NCBI GenBank assembly: GCA_945643635.1 | Contig: CALZFC010000248.1 | Span: 659,501 to 723,500, forward strand | DNA from: Allodiplogaster sudhausi | Taxonomy: Eukaryota; Nematoda; Chromadorea; Rhabditida; Diplogasteridae | Length of the DNA stretch: 64,000 nt | Direction of reading: 5' to 3' | Shown here: one piece after another, positions 47,777 through 60,040 of the stretch | Layout: each line of letters starts with the position of its first letter | Position numbering within the stretch: the stretch's first letter is position 1 | The notes under the pieces: model-generated | The model's input: the letters and a program-made list of their open reading frames with translations, nothing else | What the model was told of the DNA's origin: nothing | Database searches by the model: none | Program-made: the position numbers and the translations under genes

Positions 47777-50700
47777 CTAAGAGAAGGTAGCCGATGCACC
47801 GCCGCCTCCGGCTCGCGAGCTCGGAGGTCGGATGATGAAGTTGTCTCCGGAAAGATTCGTGAGATCTTCGCGTGAGACGAGCGGTACGAGCACGGAAGTC
47901 TTCCGTTTCATGAGCCTTGACTCGTCCACCGACAGTCCGCCCGCTGCTGAACTCGCTCGGAAGGCCTCGCTGCTCGGCTTGCCTATCACAATACTGTTTG
48001 GTTTATGGTTACTCAGAGATGACCTAATCTATATCATTTATCGGTCGTGAATATTTTGAGAATTTGCACATTAGTTGCATATTCTCCCAATCACTTTTCG
48101 GAACACTGGCATTGCCAACTCGTGAACAGAATAAAGGAGTGTATAAATTAGGATTGAACTCAAAAGATTGAATGAAAGAAAAATAGATGGAAAAACTAAT
48201 AGTAAATAAATCATTGAAAACCGTTTGTAGCTCCATCGTGGCCATTCCTGGCGACGTATCCGAGTGGCGACTCTTCGTCAACTGAGAGTTTAGTTAAATT
48301 TTAGTCGAGTTCCGTCAGAACTCAGAAACGGACACATAGCTAAGCCTACTGGGTGAAACCCTTCGTGCTAAATTGCCTCTTCTCCCAATCATACTCTGTT
48401 GCAATACATCTGCAATATCTATTAAAAAAGCGTAGTGATAAAAAATGTTAGCATACAATCAACTAAAAAGGATTGTACTGAAAATAAGGTTAACAAATTT
48501 ACACGACTCATAAATAAACTTAACGAAAAACAATTTGTTACCGTGGTCTTTGAGCAGATCTTTGATTATACTGCTACCTGAAAATACATAGGAGGAACCA
48601 AGGAATAGCAAACACGCCAACATATTTTGAAAATAAAAAAAAAACAGAAACTCTATCCTATGATTCTCTTGTACTGAAATACTATTCTTAACTGAATCAT
48701 TATTGGTAGCTACCGTACCCTGCTCTGCAAGGAATTGCTCCCACATGACGTCGACTACTTCAGTGCAGACGAGCACGCCCGAGTGGATCGTCAGCATTCG
48801 CAGCACGAAGACTCCGTCCATTTTGATGTAGTCACGCACGAACTGAACGGGTAGGGGATCGAACAAGCAAGCTTTGGATGGTGCTAGAAGCAAACCAAGA
48901 GACTAACAAAAGAAACTAGGCGTTAACGAACCTCGTCAAGCTCCACGCTCACGTCCTCCTTCTTGAAGTCGACGTCGGCAAGTTCCAAGCGACGAGTTAT
49001 GAATCTATGTAGTTAACGGAAAACGCTCTTTTCTTAATTTTATAAAGAGAAATAATATTAGCAGAACTGTTCAAAATGATTGAGATTCGAAAGATAATTT
49101 CGAATCGCTTACTTTCTGCGTTGCTCGAAGGGAATGGACATGAATATCCACGACATGATACTGCCAAAGGTGATGAGGGCGAGCAGAGTGTACCACATCC
49201 AGAGGAGGATGAAGATCTGAAAAGGAAATGGGTGGGGAGCAGAAAGTGAGAGAAAGAGAGAAAAGCATTTATTGTTAGAGATCTCTTTTTGATAGGAAGG
49301 AAATTGTTTAAAAATTTCATCAAATTAAAAAGAAAAGAAAGACCTTTTCAGTGAAAATGTTGATGACGAGCACGCACTGGACCGTGTGCCTCTGGACGTT
49401 GCCGAGAATGCGAATCTGCATGTCGCAGTAGGTCACGACGGGGAAGTTGGCCGACTCCGTCCACGCTCAAAGGAGGAAAATGATCTTGCAAACAAAATAA
49501 AAACATATATCTTATGGTGCTTTGTCCGTAAAATATTATAAGCATTTTCACGTCATACAAATAATTCTTCGTTTCATGTGCTCAAGAGAAAGATGAAAGG
49601 AAGAGAGAGAGAGAGAGAAAGACAAAAACGGTCTTAAAGAGAAAGAGCAAACCTCTTCCTGAGAGCAGATCAGCGATGACGCCATAGCCATACACGCCGT
49701 ACGATTCAGTCTGGAGGAACTTGTTCAGCAGGAACATCTAAAGATTACTTTATTTTGCATGTTTCGTTTCTCTCTCTCTCTCTCTCTCTCTCCCTCCCTA
49801 ACTCTAAAAACAGCAAACCTGAATCACGACGTTGAGCAAGAACAGAAATTTGATGCCCAGATAGAGAAAAGTCAAGAATGCCTCGTAGAAGCGAAGGTTG
49901 AAGAAGCGCATGAATCTGTTAAAATGTGAACGCTTGCAGTAATAATGATATATGTACATATACACGGTCGGTATCATATAAATACATATGTATATAAGTA
50001 TTTTTAATGTATGGACCATTTCATGATTGTTCATGATGAAAGAGGGATTTCATAGATGATTAGAGTTATCGTACTTGTGGTGGCTCGGTTGCTGGGCGCC
50101 GAAACGGAAACGATGCCTGAAGACGGAAGAGAGATGAGCGGCGAGGCCGTGGATGTTGGCGCGGCGAGCGGCTGTAGGTCATTGGAATTTAAGATTAAAG
50201 AGCTTAGAAAAGTTAGATAATAAAGAGAAGAAAAAAAAAAGAAAAAAAAGATTAGGAAAGCAGCCAGCGTCACTGAAGCGGAGAGCGAAGCGATCAAGCG
50301 ACCAGTGGAGAGAAACCCGCGGAAAACAGGGGAAAAGAGAGTGAGAGAAAGAGAGGAAGAGAAAGAAAGAGATAGATAGAGAGAGAGACAGATTTAAACA
50401 CGAAAAAACACACAACTGCCCAACCGCACACACTGTTTTTAAACGTTATAATTAAAGGGCGGGAAATATGAATATGAATATATTTAGTCTCCGGCGCCTG
50501 ACCGCTCGCCTCCGCCTCGCCTCGCTTTCCGCACGAGGCGAGGTACGCACCGGGCTGCACGTTGGACTTGTCATTCGCGAAGGCCATGATGTCCTTGAGG
50601 CGAATGCCTGAACATTGGAACGCTGTGTTTAATTATTTTTAAATTATTTTCATGTGTTTCAAAGCAAAATTTAAGGTGAATATCTATGTACATATTTACA

Positions 50701-51467
50701 ATTGTATCGCTTTCAATTGAAAAATTGAATAAAAGATGAAATGGTCACCAGATTTGTCGTACATCAGCCGCCAGATGAGACATGGCGCATAGAACATCAC
50801 GGCCACGAGCACGAAGAAGAACGGAACCCACTAAACAATCCATTCCTACTTCTTTTCTCTCTCTTTCACTCTCTCTCTCTCTCTCTCTCTCCTTCCCACC
50901 TGATAATAGGAAACCATCGTCTTGCCACGATCGTCCACCTCGGGAAGGTCGGCCTCGAACGGTGCAAAGTAAGTGCTGCGCGCCCAGCAGTACATTTCTC
51001 AAGGGAATTTACACTATTTATTTATGGAATATAGTCATTGATTCGAAATCAGTATGTCAAACTACCAATGTCTCCCTCTCACGCACACTCTCTCCATCTC
51101 TCTTGCTCTCTTTCTCTCTCTCTCTCTCGTCTCTCTATCTCGCCTGTCCCTGTTACCTGTATAGTCCTCCCAGCTCTTCTTATACTCTGCCGGTAGCCAA
51201 CACTCGATCGGTCTCCCGCCAAACATTTTTAGACTCACGAGTACCTGAGAGGATCTTGTATGTAACTGTTCTTTTCTCTCCCTCTATTCATTGTCCACTC
51301 TCTCTCTCCCTCATTCTCTTCCTCTTTCTAATTCTCCCTCTCTCCCTCTCTACCGCTGTAAGCAGCAGGAATGTGGTGGTGTAGTAGTAGTGTAGTCGAT
51401 CCGAGATATCATCATCTGGCTGCGGTTGCAAGAACGCGAGAGTGCCAGTGATCTCCGAGAAGACCAT
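47777..51467 (-). CDS. Innexin (gap junction channel subunit), ~483 aa, 14 exons
   Basis: Minus-strand exons: 51467-51354 (ATG), 51244-51157, 50997-50900, 50830-50749, 50607-50551, 50171-50075, 49915-49819, 49737-49653, 49465-49344, 49216-49113, 49004-48928, 48883-48719, 48281-48222 and 47982-47777 (TAG). All phases agree. The start shows the innexin N terminus ([20 protein letters not shown]). Extracellular loop 1 has its two Cys ([16 protein letters not shown]), and the signature YYQWVPF precedes helix 2. Helix 3 is [20 protein letters not shown]. Loop 2 has its two Cys ([20 protein letters not shown]), and helix 4 starts at [18 protein letters not shown]. The cytoplasmic tail contains the conserved [16 protein letters not shown]. 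The length is normal for the family and nothing is missing. Innexins form electrical synapses and hemichannels in invertebrates. I cannot assign a specific paralogue. CT tracts near 50870 and 51120 lie in introns. Confidence 0.92.
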
Positions 51468-52451
51468 CCTGCAGGCAATTCATTCAAAAACTATAGAAGA
51501 ATAGTTTTTTTTAAACTATCAATAACATGAGAATCTGATACTTTCCCAGGGAAGAAGTGGAAAACAGCATGCCAGTATTCGTGTTTCCCACCGTCAAAAG
51601 ACACACTACTTTGGGGATCAAACACTCCATAGTTTTGGGGAAAATATGAAGGAGTCTGTAATATCATGCACTGGCCAGTCTGAGATATACAAAACAATAA
51701 AAAAAAGTGATCGGGAATGGAAAGGGACACAGAGGGAGAATTTCACACCTCGCCCAGATGAAAACAGACATAGAGTAAGTACTCTGCCGGTCGTCTCCCA
51801 CGATGGTTGTGCACCGGCAGTTGCTTCTTCTCGCGCTCTCTCTCACTATTTTTCTCTCGCTCTCCCTTCGTCCAACTTTTCTATCTCTCCTCTCAACTCT
51901 CTTTCTCTGTTTCTGTCTTTCTTTCACCTTCATTCTCTCCAACTTCCTCGTTCTCCCTCCTTTTCCTCCTTCAGTCCGTATTGTCAATAAAGGCATGATT
52001 CAGACGCGCAAGTCTCTTGCAGACAGTCTTAAGGCACTTCAGGCACAATCTTGGGTCTCTAACCACTCTAATCACACTTCGATGGCTGGAGCTTTTTCAT
52101 GACTTTCTTTTTTATAACAACCTAAAAGCGACTTACAAAGTTACTCACACTTACCCAAGCACAAATCTACGACACTTGATGATCTTTTTTTCTCCCGGTT
52201 TCTCTCTTTCTCACACACTCTACCTATCTTTTCTTTCTCTCTCTCTCCCTCTCTCTCTCTTTCCCGCACTCTCTCCCTACTCTCCTCCTCATAGACATCT
52301 CTGCTTCATCTGAGCTGGATCCAAATGTGGCAAAGGGAAAGTGATAAGCTAGATCAAACAGAATTTGATGGTTTGAGTGGCGACTAAGAATAGGAGAGAA
52401 AAGGAGGGAGATTCAGGGCGAGAGACGTGGGAGGGAAGTTGTAGTTAAAGA

Positions 52452-52492
<41 letters not shown>

Positions 52493-53349
52493 GTCCGGAA
52501 AGAAAATGATGAGAGAAGAAAAATAATATATCCTGGGCGGGACTGTACATACTATATATAAACTGTGTTAGTGTCTTCATAACTTTAGTCAAAAAACAGT
52601 CGACATACTGCAACAACAACATCCATCAAATGTTTGAGCAACTGCTTAACCATTGTAAGATGGAGGTCTACCTAGAAATGATGCAGATTTCTTGCACCAC
52701 TGACATCAAATCGGCTTAATGCTCCAAAACAATTATTATGGATTAAAGGAGGCCATAAGGGAAAAACTCCTACCACGAAGTCCCTGACGGATTTGGACGG
52801 AATGATAAAAAGTACGGAATAAAGAATCAACAGAAATGGTGCTACTGCCCCTTGCCTCTCTCCCCAGAAACTTGTGGTTTGCACCACTGCCAGGTGAGCC
52901 TACGTGTTAAGAAAAACCCGGCCAATGTTGGTTGCGCGCATCATATGTATGCAATTCATGGGCATGACAAGGTTGGCCCCAGCGGCCACAATGTTGCTCC
53001 GTCAAAAATTTTTGAAAATGGAGGGAAAATAAAATATTTGGGAATTCAAAGTAGAAAACAGTGTATATTTCCTCAGGGCATGAAGGTTTTTGTGACTACG
53101 GGACACTTTCAATCGAAGTTTCTAGCTCAACCCGACCAAATAGGGCGAAAAAAACAAGACACTATTTATTCGCCTCGGACCTCCTTTAATGTTTGTGATG
53201 GTTCGCGCGATGTCGACAGGTTACTGTAGAAAAGCAATAAGTCTAATAAAATGACTCCGAAAGAAGCCGCTGGGGTACCCAGGTTAGACAGAGAGCATCA
53301 AAGATCCTCTAACATGTCTCTTTGAAGTGCTATTTGTAAAGAGTAAGAG
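51468..53349. other. Upstream region of the innexin; CT-rich tracts, no firm gene
   Basis: CT-rich blocks at 51830-51990 and 52190-52280 and a GA tract at 52456-52489 explain most open frames. A plus frame at 52852-53229 (125 codons) has ordinary composition (IHGHDKVGPSGHN, FVTTGHFQSKFLAQPDQIG) without recognised motifs. The innexin promoter must lie here, but no specific site is identifiable. Confidence 0.4.
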
Positions 53350-53360
53350 CGTCCCCAACG

Positions 53361-54472
53361 GTGACCTGATTTTTGGTCAGATGATTATTGGTCAAATGAT
53401 TATTGGTCAAATTTTTGATGATCTTTGGTCAAATGATTGTTGGTCAATGATTGTTAGTCAAATGATTATTGGTCAATGATTATTGGTCAAATGATTTTTG
53501 GTCAGATTTTTTCACAAATCGGTGATGTTTGGTCAAATTTTCAACTTGTGCATTAAAATATAAAAAAAATTATCGAATAGTGCTTTGAAATGTGCTGGGC
53601 ATCCCTTCTTATACTCAAGCACAAGAAAACTATCACAAACAATTACGAACCCCGAACACTTGTCAATTCTCCTGTAAAGGGAACCCAAGTAAAAGGAACT
53701 GGTATATGTTAAAGGCCAGTTCGAAACGGAGCAAAATTAAATTCTACATACCCTACCTTCCTTTCGGCGCCGAAAAGACCTTCTTTGGGCGCCGAAAGGA
53801 AGGTAGTGTATGTAGAATTTAATCACCCTTTTCCCCGTGCTATTTCTCACTTGCTGCTTTTCCTCAGTATATCCGAGCCTATCTCCTAGTAAGCTTGCTT
53901 TGTCCGGGAGGTGACCAGCCTTAAGCCTGGTCGCTTTCTGTCCCCCTCCCTACTTGATCCCGTCAACGACCACCACGATTGGCCACACGCCCTTACCCAA
54001 TGCCTGAATTTCCTTCTCCTGAGGCATTCTCTTCTCTACCTTGTTGTCTCTATTATCGCCGAGTAATAAACTCGCCTGGCAGGTAGTCATTGTCACTGTC
54101 GAGCTCAAAGACAAGTACATACATACACTGCCCCAGACGCATTTTGGTTCCCTTATATTTTCATTGTAAAGTAAATCACTTATGAATTAAATATACCCTA
54201 TTCTGTACATAGGTGGGACTTGAAGGCGTACCATAATTGGCAATATTTTCATTCGTAGCGCTAATTTAATTCGACATAATTCAAAATTGACCAAAAATCA
54301 CAAATTTGTGAAAAAATCTGACCAAAAATCATTTGACTAACAATCATTGACCAAAAATCATTTGACCAACAATCAGTGACTAAAAATCATTTGACCAAAA
54401 ATCAGCAAAAATTTGACCAATAATCACTTGACCAAAAATCATTTGACCAAAAATCAAGGAACCGTCCCCAAC
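53361..54472. mobile_element. Mutator-like element with long repeat-built inverted termini and 11-bp target duplication
   Basis: The direct repeat CGTCCCCAACG flanks the element (53350-53360 and 54473-54483). The left terminus, about 180 bp, begins GTGACCTGATTTTTGGTCAG. The right terminus is its inverse, beginning on the minus strand GTTCCTTGATTTTTGGTCAA. Both consist of short tandem units of the type GGTCAAATGATTNTT. A long target duplication and long termini fit Mutator-like or foldback elements (family knowledge). No transposase is seen in 1.1 kb. Confidence 0.85.
53736..53823. repeat. Long perfect hairpin inside the Mutator-like element
   Basis: Arms of about 36 bp (ATTAAATTCTACATAC ... 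TTCCTTTCGGCGCC) pair almost perfectly with GGCGCCGAAAGGAA ... GTATGTAGAATTTAAT around a loop of about 16 nt. Confidence 0.85.
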
Positions 54473-54482
54473 GTGCATTCGT

Positions 54483-55403
54483 GTGGCTCGTAGAATGCGA
54501 GTGGCGAAGGTGACTGCTCGCTGGGCGCTTCCGGATGTCAGGGCTGCCGCGTAGTTGATGTCCAAGGAGGCGCAGTCCTCATGGAGACCCTCTCCCTCTC
54601 CTCCTCCTCTGCGTCTCTCCCCTGCCTCTCCCTGCCAGCTGCGCCACTCGCGCGCCGCGTCGAAGAGAGCGCCGAGGCCACGAGTGCCCGGGTCGACGGA
54701 GAAGGCAGAAGATGCCGCCGCCGCAAAGCCACCGCCTACGCCAGGGGCAGAACGACGAAGCAAGGGCGTAGTGGACGAGTTAAATGGAAAGAGCGAGAGA
54801 GAGATGGAGAGAGAGATGGAGAGGGACAGGGAGAGAGAGGGTGAGGGAGATGAAAGAGAGGGAGAGGGAGGAGAGACGGAATAGAGCGAGTGAGAGGATA
54901 TTGGTATTAGATATCCACACGTGAGGTCCTCCGGTTAGATCTGTCCGATATATCGAATGTATCAGATCCGATTGCCGAGGAGAAGAAAAGCTGAGAAATT
55001 GCCGCGTCGTGGAAATGTGCCCTTTCAGCACACAAACACAAAAAGAGAAATACACTTCGTGTTGCCTTTGGGATGAGAAGAAGTGCGAAGACGGAGAAGA
55101 AGCCACGAATCAAATCCGAGATGGATATCCAGATATCCCCTCCGACCGGATCTGTACTAGTTCAGGTGGCCAGTCGGATGCGATGAAATGAATGGGGGGA
55201 GAGGGGGAGGAGCTCATGGTCCGCCTTGTCTGACACGAACAACGTCTAAGAGGGAACGTTGTGCTCGAGGTGGCGCTTGATAGCTTAGGTTAGAGAGAGA
55301 GATAGACAGAGAGAAAGCGAGAGAGAGAAGGATGCTGAGAAAGAGAGTGATGAATGTTGAAAAATTAAAGAGAATGAATAAGATGCAGAGAAGTAACGCG
55401 AGC

Positions 55404-55446
<43 letters not shown>

Positions 55447-56027
55447 GAACAGCAAAGCTTCGCTGTATCCGCGAGTTGATACACGAAAAGAGAGGTTGGG
55501 ACGAGAATATCGGCGTGCCAAAGATCAAGGAGCGTGCGATGAAGCGACAAGAAGAAGAGAACAACAAACGCGAGACTAACAATGGAGTGTGTTGAGAATT
55601 CCCTGACAGAGCAGCATTCTTATGTACCTCGGTACTACAGTAACAGAGAGGAGCGACATCCGGTTTTCAAAAAAAAAATGTTGACCTCATTTTGACAGAA
55701 ATAAAAGATAACATGCAGGAAAAATTACTGTATATACATTTTGTTATCACCGACTTTCCGCCCTTGGCGCGCGCGGCTCGTGTCCCGGAAGTGGCGTGGT
55801 GGAGAGGGGCGTAGCCGTTTCCGCCGCCGCCCCCTCCCGCGCCCCCTTCACGAGGGTCCCGCGCGGTTGATGAAGTCTTCTTCCGCGCGAGGGCCGCGGC
55901 AGGCCGAAGGAGAGCGGAGGCGGAGACGGCGGAGGGAGAAGGAAGAGTCTGCTGCCGACGGGGCGGCTGTTGGTCGGGAGGAGCAGGAGAGAGCGGCAGC
56001 GAGTCAAGGCGGGTCGGGCTGCCCTGG
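54483..56027 (-). CDS. Part of an unrecognised minus-strand gene
   Basis: Two exon-like segments lie on the minus strand. One, about 56027-55757, follows a clean acceptor TTGCAG and is Pro/Ser/Ala-rich, with a possible donor GGAAA|GTCGGT. The other, from about 54746 to 54483, encodes GALFDAAREWRSWQGEAGE, then CASLDINYAAALTSG and QRAVTFATRILRATRMHV, ending at donor CAC|GTTGGG. The latter composition (mixed, helical, with DINYAAAL) looks like real protein. The donor lies inside the target duplication of the Mutator-like element, which therefore begins within the downstream intron. A GA-rich region at 54790-55450 separates the two segments. Family unknown; downstream exons not found. Confidence 0.4.
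55404..55443. repeat. (GA)n microsatellite
   Basis: A pure AG dinucleotide run of about 40 bp, within a longer purine-rich stretch. Confidence 0.9.
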
Positions 56028-59000
56028 CTGCAATTAGTTAATTAATTAACAATTTTATTGCCCTTATTTTTATTATTCGCTGATTGTTCCGGTTTGCATT
56101 TGCTCTTTTTTACTTACTATGCTTATAAAGAAAATTTATGCATGTTGTTTCTGGAAAACAAACTTAATTAAAGATAATAAACAGATGTTGAAGACAATTA
56201 CGACGTAAATTGAACCTGTCCGGAATTTCCAGTTGTCGCAGAAGTTTGGGCGTATGCTGAAGAAAAGCAAGTTGAAGAGAGACAAATACAGAGTAATTGA
56301 GATAGATGGAAACATAGTGGACAGAGAGAGGGTGAGACAGCATCTTTCTGATCACAATTCGTTTCCTCTTGGCAGCAATTTGTCCCTACTTGGACAAAAA
56401 TGCTACTTTTGTTTGACTAAGCCGCAGTAGCAAGTGACTGACAGCGACGCGTTGGTCAAAAATGCAATCAGAAAAGGGTATTTTGTGCCAGATAGGGAAG
56501 ATTGAACCAATACATACCAAATGAGATGCAAAACTATTTGCAGAAAATCATGAATTTTCAGATACAAATTTTCATATTTTTCTGCGTGCTCAAGCATGAC
56601 AAATCAACTAATCCAACCATGAATGACAATTTGACAGTTTAAAAAGCCCTTGCCTAAATCTCAATGTGAGTTCCTCTCTCTCCTCACTCTCTTCCTGCCC
56701 CTCTCTCTCGCATCTCGCAAACAAAATGTGGAAAAAAGGGCAGAACGAGAAAGGGATACACCTTTTAAGCAAATTTAGTACATGAAATGCTTACAACAAG
56801 CTCCAAAAAAGGGGCAATACAATGTGATTGCTCCGACAGGAAGAGACAAAGTGTTTCTGTTCAAGCATGGTCAATACAGTGGCACACCTGTTGGGGGAGC
56901 ATGGAAACTCTTCCCGATAAAGGAGAGAGTTCTCTCTCTCTCTCTCTCTCTGTCCGTCTGGAGAGAGTTGAGAAGTGTCAACAGAAGGCCGATTCGTTGG
57001 AGATTCGGAGGCGAATTACGGAATGGAAGAAATCGATCAGGACGGTTTCGGATTGTGGTGGTCACTCTTCGTTGTTTCTACGCTTTCTTCTCTCACGAGA
57101 AAGGGGATGCCGACGAGTGTGTTCACCTGCGAAAAGTAGCCAGGAACAGAAGCATAAATGGAGATGATGGAATGAAGGACGGACAGCAATTCCATGACAA
57201 TAGATTTGAAACTATATGAAATTATAATTAGTCAAATTCGTCTATCTTTTCTATCATAAATATATTTAATAAAAGTAAACACAAATTTTAAAGGTGAGTT
57301 GCGTTATAAAATTAGCAGTTCTCAAAACCTTCTTCATATTTTGAGGTTAGAGAGTGAATTACTAATTTGCAAATAAAAATTTATTAATTAAACAATAAAG
57401 AGATAATAATCCTCATTACCCGATGGTTTGGAAGTCAACGGCAAACTTGCTTGGTAATGAAAATATTGAGAAAATAGTACATATGTCGGTGAGAAAGTGG
57501 CGACAACATTTTATGGAGAGCATTGCATACATTCAGATTTTGTTATACAACGAATGGATAGAAGGAGTGGGGGGGGGGGGGGGGGGTACAGCAGATTTGT
57601 GAGCGGCCGGCCAGAAATGTGTGGAGTGTGAGAATTTCACGCTAACGTAGATGTATTCCAATGTTTGTGGAAGAGTAACAGTAGAGTATCCACATCCAAC
57701 TATTAGTGACTAAAGCAGAAAGCACGCTTAATGTTAAAGGAACTGTAAAGACATTGTCGTAGAAAGTGATTGGGAGAAAGAGAGAAAGAGAAAAGAAGGA
57801 GAGATAAACAGAGAGAGAGAAAGAGTGAGAGAGAGAGAGAAAGGTAAAGGAGGCACGAGAAAGAAAGAAAAGAAGCGGTCCGAGAATATGATGCAGTTGA
57901 ATATAATTTGGGATAGATGCAGGAAGTGTGAAGAAAGAGACGAGAGAAAAGACAGAGAAAAAGAAGAGGATTAGGATGCGGGAACAACGCGGAGAAAAAG
58001 CGCCGAAGGCCGACGCAGAAACACGATGAGAGGACGAGAGCGGGAAATAAAACGAGAGAAAGTGAGAGAGAGAAGGAGCGAGGGAGAGAGGGACAGAGGG
58101 AGACAGGAAGAGAGGGAGACAGGGAGGAAGAGAGCAAGATGCAGAGAGATTGCTTTTGCAGACGAAGACAAACCGGCATAATTCTGGAATGATGTGTATA
58201 GGACATATCTAAGGAATTCTTCAATCTCTGTTTCCAACCCGATCGCGTGGGAGGAAGGCAGAAACAAACTCATGGCTGACAATGAGAGGTGGAACAATTA
58301 AAGCAACTGAATGTTAAAAGTGCACGAAATGCAACATTAAATTTTTTTTTAATTTTCCTAACAATTTCAGCATCACCTCTCTAAAGCACATGCTCACAGC
58401 GTTCCGAGCAGCAGCATCGGTTCATTTCTCACAAATGTATTGCCCACGAATTAGAAAGATTTTCCGATGCGGTATACATTTTTGGACAGACTCGTCCTAA
58501 TGAAAACTCGACTGCAACGTGAGAAAACATCAAAATAAAAATTTTATTCCATGTCCGTAGATTAGTAAAATCCAAGGATATGACCGTAGATTAGTAAAAC
58601 ATCAGATGCTCCCCAAACTACTTTGTTAACGCTGTGCATGCTCTCTCTCCCTTGTGTCAGGCAAGAAAGGGCGAACCTTTCAGCGAGTGTTTTATAAGTG
58701 TTGTGCAAACACTTTGAAAGTAATAATCAGAGAATACATGAATGAGTTGCTGGGCCGAGGGGCGGCCGAGACAGCAATGGGTAAGTGACAAAACCCATTA
58801 TGTGAAGCGCGGAGCCAGCATCTTCAAGAATGAAAGAAAGGAGAATCCCACTGATAATATGCCTCTTCTCATCTGGCTTCCACTGTTATTTTCTCTCTCT
58901 TTCTTTCTTTTTCAGACTTATAATAACAAACAGTTATAAATATTGAGCAATTGAGAGAGAATGCTTTTAGGTATTTTGGTGCGAAATACCGTTGTTTTAG

Positions 59001-60040
59001 TGAGACGATGATTTGAAATTGTCACACACAAGTTGGAAATGAAAGCGGGAATGAAAATGGAAGCGACTTCTCATTTCTTGCTTATTTTCTTTTCTTATTT
59101 TTGTTACTTTTGCGGATTTTGTGAATGTTGTAGGGAAAGGAAGAGTGGACAATCTTTCACTCAATGTTCGGCACATGCCCGTATTAACTAAATGTGCCAG
59201 GCAATTCCGCTCACGAAATATGTCGGCGGATCACTTCCCATTAGCGCTTAAAGAAATGAAACTGCTGCTATGTTGAAAGGATATTGTGCTTTTTGATTAT
59301 GCCCTGAAATCGCATAAATAGATATTGTCAAGTTTCGATGATTGTTCAAAGGAAATTCCTTTCTTTGTTTTCACTTTTTCCTTCCTTTTTAACACACATA
59401 TTTTTGCGCCCCACACACGTTATACTTTGATTAGATCGATATATCTTCCCGGAGATGCTCTTTGGCTTAAGACAATCTTATTTATTGCGTTGGTATGCAA
59501 ATTCTGGGCCAGTTTATGTCATTTTTGTTTTGAAGAAGCATTCTTGTTTGAATTATGTTTAATGTCCCTTTTTCTCTCGTTTTCTGAATAACCATTTTAT
59601 TCCATGCTTCTGAGGGCAATTAGACAGGAAAAACCAACCCTCGAAACGTGGAGCAAAAAGAAAACTATGCCTATCCCAACTATTTTAGCCCCTAAAATTG
59701 TCCGAAAAAAATTAACTGAATAATGCAATTATTTTGTAATTGTGTTCATGGCGTCGAGGCATATTTTAAGAAAATGAAGCGATTGGAGTAAAGTGGCGTC
59801 TGCTTATTTATAGTCATTACAATATTATATTGTTTTCATGGGCTTATACAAAACTGAACTTTAAAAAGCTTTTAATTCACTTTACCGTCTTCCACCAACT
59901 CGTTTCTTCGCTATTTCTTATTATGAATTAATCTCACGATGGTGCGACTTTTTATAAGTTATGCCTGATATATATATATATATATTTTTTTTTAATATTT
60001 CAAAAGTTAAACAGTTGCATATTATATTCATTTTTACCAG
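56028..60040. other. 4-kb stretch without a firm gene
   Basis: Contains a plus frame at 56782-57219 whose second half (EKCQQKADSLEIRRRITEWK in an alternative frame, followed by a GTTTCG donor-like site) might be an exon. Also present are a G run at 57569-57586, purine-rich sequence at 57770-58150, and AT-rich DNA with short frames to 60040. A short TA repeat lies at about 59969-59985. Nothing is assigned. Confidence 0.4.
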
